From Ectopseudomonas chengduensis (GTDB lineage: Bacteria > Pseudomonadota > Gammaproteobacteria > Pseudomonadales > Pseudomonadaceae), in NCBI RefSeq assembly GCF_015712065.1, contig NZ_JACFYZ010000003.1:1-64000 (forward strand): a DNA stretch of 64,000 nt, read 5' to 3'. Every line of letters starts with the position of its first letter. The first letter of the stretch is position 1. The notes below the pieces were generated by a model. That model ran no database searches. It saw nothing but the letters and a program-made list of their open reading frames with translations, and was not told the DNA's origin. Below, piece after piece: positions 34,872-47,618 of the stretch. Position numbers and translations under genes: made by a program.

Positions 34872-34947
34872 TTGCCTGAATTTATTGCGTTGGAGCGCGT
34901 ACTGGGTGCTGTTGGCGTTTTCTGGGGTCGTGCGCAGGGTGTTTGGC

Positions 34948-34987
34948 TCATGAAAGAAAATAACTATTGCGCCGTTATGCTTCATGA
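34948..34987. promoter_or_regulatory. Nested inverted repeats upstream of katG
   Basis: An outer repeat TCATGAA (34948-34954) / TTCATGA (34981-34987) encloses ATAAC (34960-34964) / GTTAT (34974-34978), nearly concentric. It lies about 90 nt before katG and could be an operator. It does not fit the spaced ATAG/CTAT pattern of OxyR well, so no regulator is assigned. Confidence 0.3.
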
Positions 34988-35015
34988 ATTGGTTCGGCTG
35001 GCGAAGCGGGTCTAG

Positions 35016-37226
<2,211 letters not shown>

Positions 37227-37262
37227 GCCTGAGTGGCGCACTGACGGTGCGTCAGTAAACCG

Positions 37263-37295
37263 CAACGCCTCCCTCGTGGAGGCGTTGTGCTTTTG
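37263..37295 (+). terminator. Terminator after katG
   Basis: CAACGCCTCC and GGAGGCGTTG form a perfect 10-bp stem around CTCGT, followed by TGCTTTTGCTT. A smaller CTGAC/GTCAG repeat precedes it. Confidence 0.85.
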
Positions 37296-37361
37296 CTTGA
37301 CCGAACCGGGCGTCAGGCGGAGCATTGCCCCCTGCTCACGAATGCAACAAGGATTGCCGGC

Positions 37362-37826
37362 ATGAAAGGCCATACCGAGGTCATCGACTATCTCAAGCAC
37401 CTGCTCAAGGGCGAGCTGGCTGCGCGCGACCAGTACTTCATTCATTCGCGGCTGTATGAGGACTGGGGCTTCAGCAAGCTCTACGAGCGCATCAATCACG
37501 AGATGGAAGAGGAAACCCAGCACGCCGATGCGTTGCTCAAGCGCATCATCTTCCTCGAGGGCGTGCCGGACATGGTGCCCAACGCTTTCACGTTCGGGCA
37601 GACCGTACCCGAGGCACTGAAGCTGGATCTGGCCCTGGAGTACGAAGTGCGCGCGGCCCTGAGCAAGGGCATCGAGCTGTGCGAGAAGCACCAGGATTAC
37701 CAAACCCGCGACATCCTTCTGGTCCAGCTCAAGGACACCGAAGAAGACCACGCCTACTGGCTGGAGATTCAGTTGCAGCTGATCGACAAGTTGGGGCTGG
37801 AGAAGTACCTGCAAAGTCAGATGTAA
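37362..37826 (+). CDS. ftnA: Bacterial ferritin of the FtnA/BfrA type, lacking the haem ligand
   Basis: Iron-storage protein forming a 24-subunit shell. The 154-residue protein keeps the ferroxidase residues by alignment with E. coli Bfr: Glu18, Glu51, His54, Glu93, Glu127 and His130. The residue at the haem-iron ligand position (Met52 in Bfr) is Thr52 ([10 protein letters not shown]), so it should not bind interface haem. The P. aeruginosa homologue PA4235, first called bfrA, was reclassified as ftnA for the same reason. ATG 37362 gives the family start [11 protein letters not shown], with AAGGA upstream. The katG-ftnA pairing suggests joint handling of iron and peroxide. Confidence 0.92.
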   Translation: MKGHTEVIDYLKHLLKGELAARDQYFIHSRLYEDWGFSKLYERINHEMEEETQHADALLKRIIFLEGVPDMVPNAFTFGQTVPEALKLDLALEYEVRAALSKGIELCEKHQDYQTRDILLVQLKDTEEDHAYWLEIQLQLIDKLGLEKYLQSQM

Positions 37827-37841
37827 GCTGACCTGCCAAAA

Positions 37842-37869
37842 AAGAGCCCCGCATCTGCGGGGCTCTTTC
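37842..37869. terminator. Bidirectional terminator between ftnA and uvrA
   Basis: AAAGAGCCCCGCA and TGCGGGGCTCTTT form a 13-bp stem with a TC loop, with A-runs on one side and T-runs on the other. It serves ftnA on the plus strand and the convergent uvrA on the minus strand. Confidence 0.92.
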
Positions 37870-37872
37870 GTT

Positions 37873-40707
<2,835 letters not shown>

Positions 40708-40842
40708 TTACAACGGGCCTCGCTGGGCGGGCGGAAAACGGTCGAGTATAGGGCTTGCTGCTGCCCTGCGGCAAAGTGTGCGCCTGTGCCGAAACGATGG
40801 CGGCTGCTAGAATCGCCGGCTGATTTCCTCAGGGTTCATTCG

Positions 40843-42237
40843 ATGCACGATCCGCACAGCGAGCGCATGAGTAGTAGCGAGACCCGCGCGGCCGGCGGCC
40901 TGGCTATGGTGTTCGCGTTTCGTATGCTGGGCATGTTCATGGTGCTGCCGGTGTTGGCCACCTACGGCATGGATCTGGCGGGCAGTACCCCCGCGCTGAT
41001 CGGCCTGGCCATCGGTGCCTATGGTTTGACCCAGGCTGTGCTGCAAATTCCCTTCGGTATGCTCAGTGACCGTATCGGCCGACGCCCGGTGATCTACGCT
41101 GGCTTGCTGATTTTTGCTGCAGGCAGCGTGCTGGCAGCCAATGCCGATTCAATCTGGGGCGTGATCGCCGGGCGTGTGCTGCAGGGCGCTGGTGCGATCT
41201 CCGCGGCGGTAATGGCGCTGTTGTCGGATCTGACTCGCGAGCAGCACCGAACCAAGGCCATGGCCATGATTGGCATGAGCATCGGTCTGTCGTTCGCCGT
41301 GGCCATGGTGGTCGGCCCGCTACTGACTCGCGCCTTTGGTTTGTCCGGGCTGTTCTGGGCGACGGCGGCGATGGCGTTGCTCGGCATCCTGATCGTCGCC
41401 GGCATCGTGCCGAAAGACGCCGGCCCGCTGCAGCATCGCGAATCCGGCGTGGCGGCACAGGCGCTGTGGCCGACCCTCAAACATGCCGACCTGCTGCGTC
41501 TGGACTTCGCCATCTTGGCCCTGCATGCGGTGCTCATGGCCAGTTTCGTCGCCTTGCCGCTGGCGCTGGTGGAGCAGGGCGGGTTGGTCAAAGAAGAGCA
41601 CTGGTGGGTGTATCTCACCGCGCTGTTGATCGGTTTCTTCGGCATGGTGCCGTTCATCATCTATGGCGAGAAAAAACGCCAGATGAAGCGCGTGCTGCTC
41701 GGTGCCGTCAGCGTGTTGCTGGCTTGTGAGCTCTACTTCGCTTTCTTCGGCAGCAGCCTGCGGGCGCTGGTACTGGGTATCGTGGTGTTCTTCACCGCCT
41801 TCAACCTGCTCGAAGCCTCGCTGCCGTCGCTGGTCAGCAAGGTGGCGCCGGCAGGCGGCAAGGGCACTGCGATGGGCGTCTATTCCACCAGCCAGTTCCT
41901 CGGCGCAGCCCTGGGCGGCATTCTCGGTGGCTGGCTTTACCAGCACGTAGGCCTGGGCGGTGTGTTCATCGGCTGCGCCGTGCTCTGTGCAATTTGGCTG
42001 GCTATTGCTGTTACTATGCGCGAACCGCCGTACGTGACCAGTTTGCGCCTGCCGCTCGATGCCGCGGCACTGGCCGATGTCGGACTGGTCGAACGCCTCA
42101 AGGCAACGCCGGGAGTGGCGGACGCCGTGGTGGTGGTCGACGAAGCGGCCATCTATATCAAAGTCGATACCCAACAAGTGGATCGCACGACGCTGGAAAG
42201 CCTGATCATATCGGCACCAGCGGCGTGCCGAGTCTAG
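40843..42237 (+). CDS. Major facilitator superfamily transporter with C-terminal soluble extension
   Basis: Inner-membrane secondary transporter, 464 residues from ATG 40843. About twelve hydrophobic helices span residues 20-395. The cytoplasmic loop 2-3 motif FGMLSDRIGRRPVIYAG is the MFS motif A typical of H+ antiporters. The last 60 or so residues are soluble, with an alternating strand/helix pattern (ERLKATPGVADAVVVVDEAA, IYIKVDTQQVDRTTLESLI). Substrate unknown; multidrug or sugar efflux is plausible. A TAGAAT -10-like element lies at 40808-40813, and ssb follows 9 nt after the stop. Confidence 0.88.
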   Translation: MHDPHSERMSSSETRAAGGLAMVFAFRMLGMFMVLPVLATYGMDLAGSTPALIGLAIGAYGLTQAVLQIPFGMLSDRIGRRPVIYAGLLIFAAGSVLAANADSIWGVIAGRVLQGAGAISAAVMALLSDLTREQHRTKAMAMIGMSIGLSFAVAMVVGPLLTRAFGLSGLFWATAAMALLGILIVAGIVPKDAGPLQHRESGVAAQALWPTLKHADLLRLDFAILALHAVLMASFVALPLALVEQGGLVKEEHWWVYLTALLIGFFGMVPFIIYGEKKRQMKRVLLGAVSVLLACELYFAFFGSSLRALVLGIVVFFTAFNLLEASLPSLVSKVAPAGGKGTAMGVYSTSQFLGAALGGILGGWLYQHVGLGGVFIGCAVLCAIWLAIAVTMREPPYVTSLRLPLDAAALADVGLVERLKATPGVADAVVVVDEAAIYIKVDTQQVDRTTLESLIISAPAACRV

Positions 42238-42246
42238 GAGAACGTT

Positions 42247-42738
42247 ATGGCCCGTGGGGTTAACAAAGTCATTCTGGTCGGCACCTGCGGCCAGGACCCG
42301 GAAACACGCTACCTGCCCAGCGGCAACGCGGTCACCAACCTGAGCCTGGCCACCAGCGAGCAGTGGACCGACAAGCAGACCGGGCAGAAGGTCGAGAAGA
42401 CCGAGTGGCACCGTGTCGCCCTGTTCGGCAAGGTCGCCGAGATCGCCGGCGAGTACCTGCGCAAGGGTTCGCAGGTGTACATCGAAGGCAAGCTGCAGAC
42501 CCGCGAGTGGGAAAAGGACGGCATCAAGCGTTACACCACCGAGATCATCGTCGATATGCAGGGCACCATGCAGCTGCTGGGCGGTCGTCCGAGCGGTGAT
42601 GAAGGCGGCGCTCCGCGTCAATCGCGTCCGGCTCCGCAGCGCGAGCCGCAACAGGCCCCGCGTCAGGAGCGTCCTGCTCCGCAGCAGGCCCAGCCAGCGC
42701 CTGACTACGACAGCTTCGATGACGACATCCCGTTCTGA
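42247..42738 (+). CDS. ssb: Single-stranded DNA-binding protein
   Basis: Coats single-stranded DNA in replication, recombination and repair. The 163-residue protein has an N-terminal OB fold ([40 protein letters not shown]), a Gln/Pro/Arg-rich linker from about 112, and the conserved acidic tip SFDDDIPF that recruits partner proteins. The close spacing after the MFS gene suggests cotranscription. Confidence 0.97.
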   Translation: MARGVNKVILVGTCGQDPETRYLPSGNAVTNLSLATSEQWTDKQTGQKVEKTEWHRVALFGKVAEIAGEYLRKGSQVYIEGKLQTREWEKDGIKRYTTEIIVDMQGTMQLLGGRPSGDEGGAPRQSRPAPQREPQQAPRQERPAPQQAQPAPDYDSFDDDIPF

Positions 42739-42757
42739 TCTGAGCGGGCTCTAGCCT

Positions 42758-43642
42758 ATGCGAATGCGCCTGATGCTGCTGGGCGGTGGTAGTGCCCTGG
42801 GGCAAGCGCTGATCCGTCTTGGCGCCGAGGAAGATATCGGCTTCCTCGCGCCACGCCCGCCGGAAAATGGCTGGGATGCGGCGAGCCTCACCGAGTTGCT
42901 CGACGAGACCCGCCCGGATGCACTGATCAACCTGGCTTACTACTTCGACTGGTTCCAGGCCGAGTCGGTGGCCGATTCGCGCCTGCAGACGCAGGAACGC
43001 GCTGTGGAGCGTCTGGCCGAGCTGTGCCAGCACCATTCCATCGTCTTGCTGCAGCCGTCCAGCTATCGAGTCTTCGATGGTTCGCGTGTCACCGCATACA
43101 GCGAAAAGGAAGAGCCGGTGCCCCTCGGGCTGCGTGGCCAGGCGCTGTGGCGTCTGGAGCAGAGCGTGCGGGCCATCTGTCCGCGTCATGTGCTGCTGCG
43201 CTTTGGCTGGTTGCTCGATGACAGCCGTGAAGGGTTGCTGGGGCGCTTTCTGCTGCGCGCCGAGCGCGACGATGCGCTCTACCTCGCCGATGACCGGCGT
43301 GGCAACCCCACCCCGGTGGACGATGCTGCGCGGGTGATTCTGGCTGTGCTCAAGCAGCTCGATTGCGAGTCGCCCTTGTGGGGCACCTATCATTACGGCG
43401 GCCATGAAGCGAGTACGTCGCTGAGCCTGGGGCAGGCAGTACTGAGCGAGGCGCGTCACTATCGCAGCAATCTGGTCGAGGATGTTGCGCCGCAGGCGCA
43501 CGCCGCCCGTCCGGATTCAGCCGATGAGCCGCAGCATGCCGTGCTGGCCTGCAAGAAGATTCTTCACACCTTCGGCATCAAGCCGCGCGCCTGGCGCTCC
43601 GGCCTGCCGAGCTTACTGGATCGTTACTATCGCCATGGCTGA
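42758..43642 (+). CDS. RmlD-like sugar-nucleotide reductase family protein, catalytic residues missing
   Basis: A 294-residue extended short-chain dehydrogenase-like protein with a Rossmann start (LMLLGGGSALGQALIR). It resembles dTDP-4-dehydrorhamnose reductase: INLAYYFDWFQAE and YRVFDGSRVTAYSEKEEPVP follow the RmlD plan. At the catalytic YGxTKxxGE site it reads LRGQALWRLEQ; aligned on the conserved Gly and Glu, Tyr becomes Arg126 and Lys becomes Leu130. It is probably not an active reductase, or uses different chemistry. The end overlaps the epimerase gene by 8 nt. I recall a similar pair beside oprG in PAO1 (PA4069-PA4068). Confidence 0.8.
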   Translation: MRMRLMLLGGGSALGQALIRLGAEEDIGFLAPRPPENGWDAASLTELLDETRPDALINLAYYFDWFQAESVADSRLQTQERAVERLAELCQHHSIVLLQPSSYRVFDGSRVTAYSEKEEPVPLGLRGQALWRLEQSVRAICPRHVLLRFGWLLDDSREGLLGRFLLRAERDDALYLADDRRGNPTPVDDAARVILAVLKQLDCESPLWGTYHYGGHEASTSLSLGQAVLSEARHYRSNLVEDVAPQAHAARPDSADEPQHAVLACKKILHTFGIKPRAWRSGLPSLLDRYYRHG

Positions 43643-44558
43643 GTTTCTCGTAACGGGTGGTGCAGGCTTTATCGGTTCAAACCTGGTCGATGCCTTGCTG
43701 GCCGTTGGTCACGGGGTGCGCGTGCTGGACAATCTGTCCATGGGCAAGCGCAGCAATCTGCCGCTGGACAACCCGCGTTTGCGCTTCATCGAGGGTGATG
43801 TCGCCGATGCCGAGTTGGTCGCGCAGGCGGTGGCAGGTTGTGCAGGGGTAGCGCATCTGGCTGCGGTGGCGTCGGTGCAGGCCTCGGTGGATGATCCGGT
43901 GTCCACGCACCAGAGCAATTTCATCGGTACCCTGAATGTCTGCGAGGCTATGCGTCGGCATGGCGTGCGACGCGTGGTCTATGCCTCCAGTGCGGCCATC
44001 TATGGCAATAACGGCGAGGGCGTGGCAATCGATGAAGCCACCGCCAAGGCGCCGCTGACGCCTTACGCGTCCGACAAGCTGGCCGGCGAACACTACCTGG
44101 ATTTCTACCGCCGTCAGCATGGCCTGGAGCCGGCGGTGTTTCGTTTCTTCAATATCTTCGGGCCGCGCCAGGATCCATCCTCGCCGTACTCCGGGGTGAT
44201 CAGTATCTTCACCCAACGTGCGCAGCAGGGGCTGCCGATCAGCGTCTTCGGTGATGGTGAGCAGACCCGTGATTTCTTCTATGTCGGTGATCTGGTCGCG
44301 CTGTTGATGCAGGGCTTGCTCAGCGAGCAGGTGGTGAGTGATCCGCTCAATGTGGGTTGGAGCCAGGCGGTAAGTCTCAACCAATTGCTGGCTGAGATCG
44401 GCGTGCTGTGCGGCGGCCTGCCGCCGGTGACGCACTTGCCGGCCCGTGCTGGCGATATTTGCCATTCGCGTGCTGACAATGCGCGCTTGCAGGCTCATTA
44501 CCACATGCCAGAGCAGACGCCGCTGCGTGAAGGCTTGCGCCAGCTGCTCGGTGTGTGA
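43635..44558 (+). CDS. NAD-dependent epimerase/dehydratase (extended SDR, GalE/WbpP-like)
   Basis: Probable sugar-nucleotide epimerase, 307 residues from ATG 43635. The NAD motif is TGGAGFIGSNL, the catalytic pair is Tyr144/Lys148 (TPYASDKLAGEHY) and the Ser/Thr site is YASSAAIYG. FRFFNIFGPRQDP is the usual substrate-loop signature of UDP-hexose 4-epimerases. It overlaps the preceding RmlD-like gene, so the two products probably act together. Substrate unknown; no other polysaccharide genes are nearby. Confidence 0.88.
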   Translation: MAEFLVTGGAGFIGSNLVDALLAVGHGVRVLDNLSMGKRSNLPLDNPRLRFIEGDVADAELVAQAVAGCAGVAHLAAVASVQASVDDPVSTHQSNFIGTLNVCEAMRRHGVRRVVYASSAAIYGNNGEGVAIDEATAKAPLTPYASDKLAGEHYLDFYRRQHGLEPAVFRFFNIFGPRQDPSSPYSGVISIFTQRAQQGLPISVFGDGEQTRDFFYVGDLVALLMQGLLSEQVVSDPLNVGWSQAVSLNQLLAEIGVLCGGLPPVTHLPARAGDICHSRADNARLQAHYHMPEQTPLREGLRQLLGV

Positions 44559-44570
44559 ATCGAGCTCATG

Positions 44571-44596
44571 AAAAAGCCGGCATGCGCCGGCTTTTT
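44571..44596. terminator. Bidirectional terminator between the epimerase gene and oprG
   Basis: AAAAAGCCGGC and GCCGGCTTTTT pair perfectly around ATGC and serve the two convergent genes. Confidence 0.92.
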
Positions 44597-44613
44597 CGTT
44601 TCTGCGAGGGTTA

Positions 44614-45306
44614 TCAGAACTTGTAACCCAGGCCGACCATGTAGATGAAGGGGTCTACGTCCACGTCAACCTTGGCCCGCACACCGAGGGCGGTGTTGTC
44701 GACATAGGCGGTGGTGTCGATGTCGATGTAGCGCACCTGGGCGTTGAGCATCAGGCTATCGGTCAGCATGTAGTCGGCCCCCACCTGCCAGGCCAGGCCC
44801 CAGGAGTTCTTCGCACGGAAATTGTCGAAGCCGTTGGCGCTGGCGGCGCTACCGACGTGCTCGTCGAAAATCCAGGTGTAGTTGATGCCGGCACCGACAT
44901 AGGGCTGGAAGGCTGACTTGGCATCCAGCGGGTAATACACCAGGCTCAGGGTCGGCGGCAGGTGCTTGAGGCTGCCCAGCTTGCCATTGGCTGCATCGAG
45001 GACGGTGCCCTTGATCTTCACGTCGTGCTCGAACGGCGTTGCTGCCAGCAATTCGATGCCCAGATTGTCGGTGAGCATGTAGGCGAAGTTCAGGCCCAGC
45101 TGGGTGTCACTGCTCATGGTCGCTTTGCCGCCCAGGTCGGTACCGGCGAGGCCGCCGCGATCAACCTTGACGCTGGAGGAATCGGCCTCCGGGTTGACGG
45201 TGATGGCGCCGGCACGGATGAGGATATCGCCGGCCTGGTGGGCCTGGGCAACAGGGGCAGCGATGGCGAAGGCCAGCAGCGAGGCAGTGAACAGTGATTT
45301 GTACAT
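44614..45306 (-). CDS. oprG: Outer-membrane protein of the OmpW family (OprG)
   Basis: Eight-stranded outer-membrane beta-barrel thought to pass small hydrophobic compounds. The 230-residue protein has a signal peptide (MYKSLFTASLLAFAIAAPVA, cleavage after AQA). OmpW features include DILIRAGAITVNP, NLGIELLAATPFEHD, LPPTLSLVYYP and a C-terminal aromatic strand VGLGYKF. P. aeruginosa OprG depends on iron supply and on anaerobiosis through ANR; a matching ANR box and -10 lie upstream. The gene is divergent from the TonB2-type operon. Confidence 0.93.
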   Translation of the reverse strand: MYKSLFTASLLAFAIAAPVAQAHQAGDILIRAGAITVNPEADSSSVKVDRGGLAGTDLGGKATMSSDTQLGLNFAYMLTDNLGIELLAATPFEHDVKIKGTVLDAANGKLGSLKHLPPTLSLVYYPLDAKSAFQPYVGAGINYTWIFDEHVGSAASANGFDNFRAKNSWGLAWQVGADYMLTDSLMLNAQVRYIDIDTTAYVDNTALGVRAKVDVDVDPFIYMVGLGYKF

Positions 45307-45349
45307 GGCGAGCTCCAGTTCGAGTCGGTTGTGTCTTTGGCTGGAATCA

Positions 45350-45390
45350 ATGCTAAGCCAAGCAACAATCCACTTTTTGACCTGGCTCAA
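45350..45390 (-). promoter_or_regulatory. oprG promoter with ANR/FNR-type box
   Basis: TTGACCTGGCTCAA (45377-45390) fits the ANR core TTGA-N6-TCAA. On the minus strand TAGCAT (45355-45350) is a fair -10. The predicted start near 45343 puts the box centre at about -41, the class II activator position. Confidence 0.6.
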
Positions 45391-45424
45391 TAGATCGGCG
45401 AGCTCTGTTGCGGTGTTTTGTCCA

Positions 45425-45460
45425 TTGCTTCGAATGCGTCTGTAGATGATAATGTTTCTC
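45425..45460 (+). promoter_or_regulatory. Promoter of the TonB2-type operon overlapped by a Fur-like box
   Basis: TTGCTT (45425-45430), 17-nt spacer, GATAAT (45448-45453). The 19-mer at 45442-45460 (GTAGATGATAATGTTTCTC) matches the Fur consensus at 13 of 19 positions and covers the -10, as expected for iron repression. A match of this strength is suggestive, not decisive. Confidence 0.45.
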
Positions 45461-45498
45461 TTTTTGAAGCAAGCCCGTCTGTCGAGGACCCTCTGCGC

Positions 45499-46272
45499 AT
45501 GAATCGCTTCCCCCTCCGTTCCCTGGCCGTGGCACTGATGCTGAGCAGCGGCTCGCTGCTTGCCGCGCCGCTGGATGCTGCGCTCGACGAAAGCCAGCGC
45601 CTGGCCGCCGAGGCGAAAGCCTCCCAGGGCCGTGTCGAACAGCTGGATGACGCCAGCCGTGAGATGCTCAATGAGTACCGAAATGCCCTGCAGCAGGCTG
45701 AGGCTTTGAAAGGTTATAACAGTCAACTTCGTGATCTGGTCGAAGCCCAGCGTCAGGAACTGGCCAGTTATCAGAAGCAGCTCGATGGCATCGAACGTAC
45801 CCAGGAAGCGGTGAGCCCGCAGATGGTCAAGATGGTCGAGGTGCTCGGCCAGTTCATCGCCGCCGATCTGCCGTTCCTGCCCGAAGAACGCGAAGACCGT
45901 CTGGCTCAGCTGCAGGATCTGCTGCCGCGCGCCGACGTCAGCCTGGCCGACAAATACCGCCGCATCCTCGAGGCCTACCAGATCGAGAGCGACTACGGTC
46001 GCACCCTGGAAGCCTGGCGTGGCGAGCTGAACCAGGCCGATGGTGGCTCGCGTAGCGTCGAGTTCCTGCGCCTGGGCCGCAGCATGCTCTATTACCAGAC
46101 CCTCGATGCCCACGAGAGCGGCTGGTGGAACCCACAGTCCAAGGCCTGGGAAGTGCTTGGCGGTAGCGCGCGTCGCCCGCTGACCCAGGCCATCGCCATT
46201 GCCCGTCAGCAACAGGCGCCCGCCGTGCTGTCCCTGCCGATCAAGACCCTGGCCGAGGAGGCCGCACAATGA
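45499..46272 (+). CDS. DUF3450 family periplasmic coiled-coil protein
   Basis: 257 residues from ATG 45499, with a signal peptide (MNRFPLRSLAVALMLSSGSL then LAAPLDAALDE). Residues 25-120 are rich in Gln, Glu and Ala with heptad-like spacing, a long coiled coil. The C-terminal half is mixed alpha/beta, with the conserved VEVLGQFIAADLPFLPEERE and GRSMLYYQTLDAHESGWWNP. DUF3450 genes typically precede TtpC/ExbB/ExbD/TonB2 clusters; the biochemical role is unknown. GAGGA upstream is the ribosome-binding site, and the end overlaps the next gene by 4 nt (ATGA). Confidence 0.85.
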   Translation: MNRFPLRSLAVALMLSSGSLLAAPLDAALDESQRLAAEAKASQGRVEQLDDASREMLNEYRNALQQAEALKGYNSQLRDLVEAQRQELASYQKQLDGIERTQEAVSPQMVKMVEVLGQFIAADLPFLPEEREDRLAQLQDLLPRADVSLADKYRRILEAYQIESDYGRTLEAWRGELNQADGGSRSVEFLRLGRSMLYYQTLDAHESGWWNPQSKAWEVLGGSARRPLTQAIAIARQQQAPAVLSLPIKTLAEEAAQ

Positions 46273-47618
46273 GTCGTCGTGTTGTAGCCGTACTGGCGCT
46301 CAGCCTGTTACCGGCCCTGGCCGCCGTAGCCGAAACCCTCAGCCCCGATCAACTGCTGCAGCGCATTCGCAGCGAGCGCGCAGCTGAAGTCAGCGCCATG
46401 CAGGAGCGCGAGCAGGCGTTTCTCGCCAAGCGTAGCGAGCAGGCGCAGTTGCTGGCTGCCGCGCGTTCCGCGCTGAATACCCAGAAAGCCGAAAGCGAGC
46501 GTCTGAAGGCTGAGTTCGACCGTCAGGAGGCCGAACTGGCCGAGCAGGAAAAACTGCTGGCGCAGCGTGTCGGCCACCTCGGTGAACTGTTCGGTGTGGT
46601 ACGCCAGAGCGCCGGTGATGTCGCCGGACAATGGCAGGACAGCCTGCTCAACGCCCAGTATCCGGAGCGCCTGAAGCGCCTCAAGGCACTGGCTGAGAGC
46701 CGTTCACTGCCGTCTGCCGAAGACCTCGACGGCTACTGGATGCTGTTGCTCGAAGACCTGGCCGCCAGCGGTCGTATCGAGCGCCTGCAACTGCCGGTGG
46801 TGAATGCCGACGGTTCGCGTCAGGAGCAGCAGGTGCTGCGTGTTGGCGCCTTTGCTGTCTATGGTGAGGATGCGTTCCTGCGTTACGACGCCGATGCCGG
46901 GCAACTGGTGGCGCCGCCGCGTCAGCCGTCCGGCCTGGGCCAGGTCAAGGACTACCTGAGCAGCACCGATGCGCTCGCCACGCTGCCCATCGACCCTAGC
47001 CGTGGCAGCCTGCTGGCGCAGCTGCAGCAGCAGCCGACCCTGTGGGATCGTCTGCAGCAGGGCGGGCTGGTCGGCTGGGTGATCGTCGTGCTGGGTGCTT
47101 TCGGCCTGCTTCTCGCCGTGTGGCGCATGGTCTACCTGGGCCGCGTCGGCAGTGGCGTCAAGGCGCAGATGCACGACCTCAGCGCGCCGCGCAATGACAA
47201 CCCGCTGGGCCGCGTGATCGGCGTGCTGGGTGCCAAGCCGCAACTGGCGGATCTGGAAACCCTGGAGCTGAAGCTCGACGAAGCGATCCTGCAGGAGACA
47301 CCGCCGCTGGAGAAAGGCCAGGGCCTGCTCAAGCTGCTCGCCGCCGTGGCACCGCTGCTCGGCCTGCTGGGCACCGTGACCGGCATGATCGTCACCTTCC
47401 AGGCCATCACCCAGAGCGGTGGCGGTGACTCGCGCCTGATGGCCGACGGTATCTCCCAGGCGCTGGTGACCACCGTGCTCGGTCTGGTGGTGGCCATTCC
47501 GCTGCTGTTCCTGCACAGCCTGCTGGCCAGCCGTAGCAAGGGCCTGATCCAGATTCTGGAGCAGCAGAGCGCCGGTCTCATTGCCTTGCACCTGTCGGGA
47601 GCGCCGCGCCGTGACTGA
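46269..47618 (+). CDS. TtpC-like long MotA/TolQ/ExbB proton-channel family protein
   Basis: 449 residues. A signal peptide (MSRRVVAVLALSLLPALAAV) leads to a periplasmic coiled coil (residues 35-105) and a globular periplasmic part. A transmembrane segment lies near 265-285 (GLVGWVIVVLGAFGLLLAVW), and two more helices form the TolQ/ExbB core (LLKLLAAVAPLLGLLGTVTG, ALVTTVLGLVVAIPLLFLHS). This is the layout of Vibrio TtpC, required for TonB2 function in addition to ExbB2/ExbD2. Overlaps on both sides imply stoichiometric expression. Confidence 0.88.
   Translation: MSRRVVAVLALSLLPALAAVAETLSPDQLLQRIRSERAAEVSAMQEREQAFLAKRSEQAQLLAAARSALNTQKAESERLKAEFDRQEAELAEQEKLLAQRVGHLGELFGVVRQSAGDVAGQWQDSLLNAQYPERLKRLKALAESRSLPSAEDLDGYWMLLLEDLAASGRIERLQLPVVNADGSRQEQQVLRVGAFAVYGEDAFLRYDADAGQLVAPPRQPSGLGQVKDYLSSTDALATLPIDPSRGSLLAQLQQQPTLWDRLQQGGLVGWVIVVLGAFGLLLAVWRMVYLGRVGSGVKAQMHDLSAPRNDNPLGRVIGVLGAKPQLADLETLELKLDEAILQETPPLEKGQGLLKLLAAVAPLLGLLGTVTGMIVTFQAITQSGGGDSRLMADGISQALVTTVLGLVVAIPLLFLHSLLASRSKGLIQILEQQSAGLIALHLSGAPRRD

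Noticed and set aside
40708..40842. LexA box for uvrA
   Set aside because: No CTGT-N8-ACAG sequence is visible in the divergent gap.
45307..46269. Upstream extension of the OprG frame on the minus strand
   Set aside because: It is antisense to the DUF3450 gene and precedes a clear signal peptide, so the real start is at 45306.
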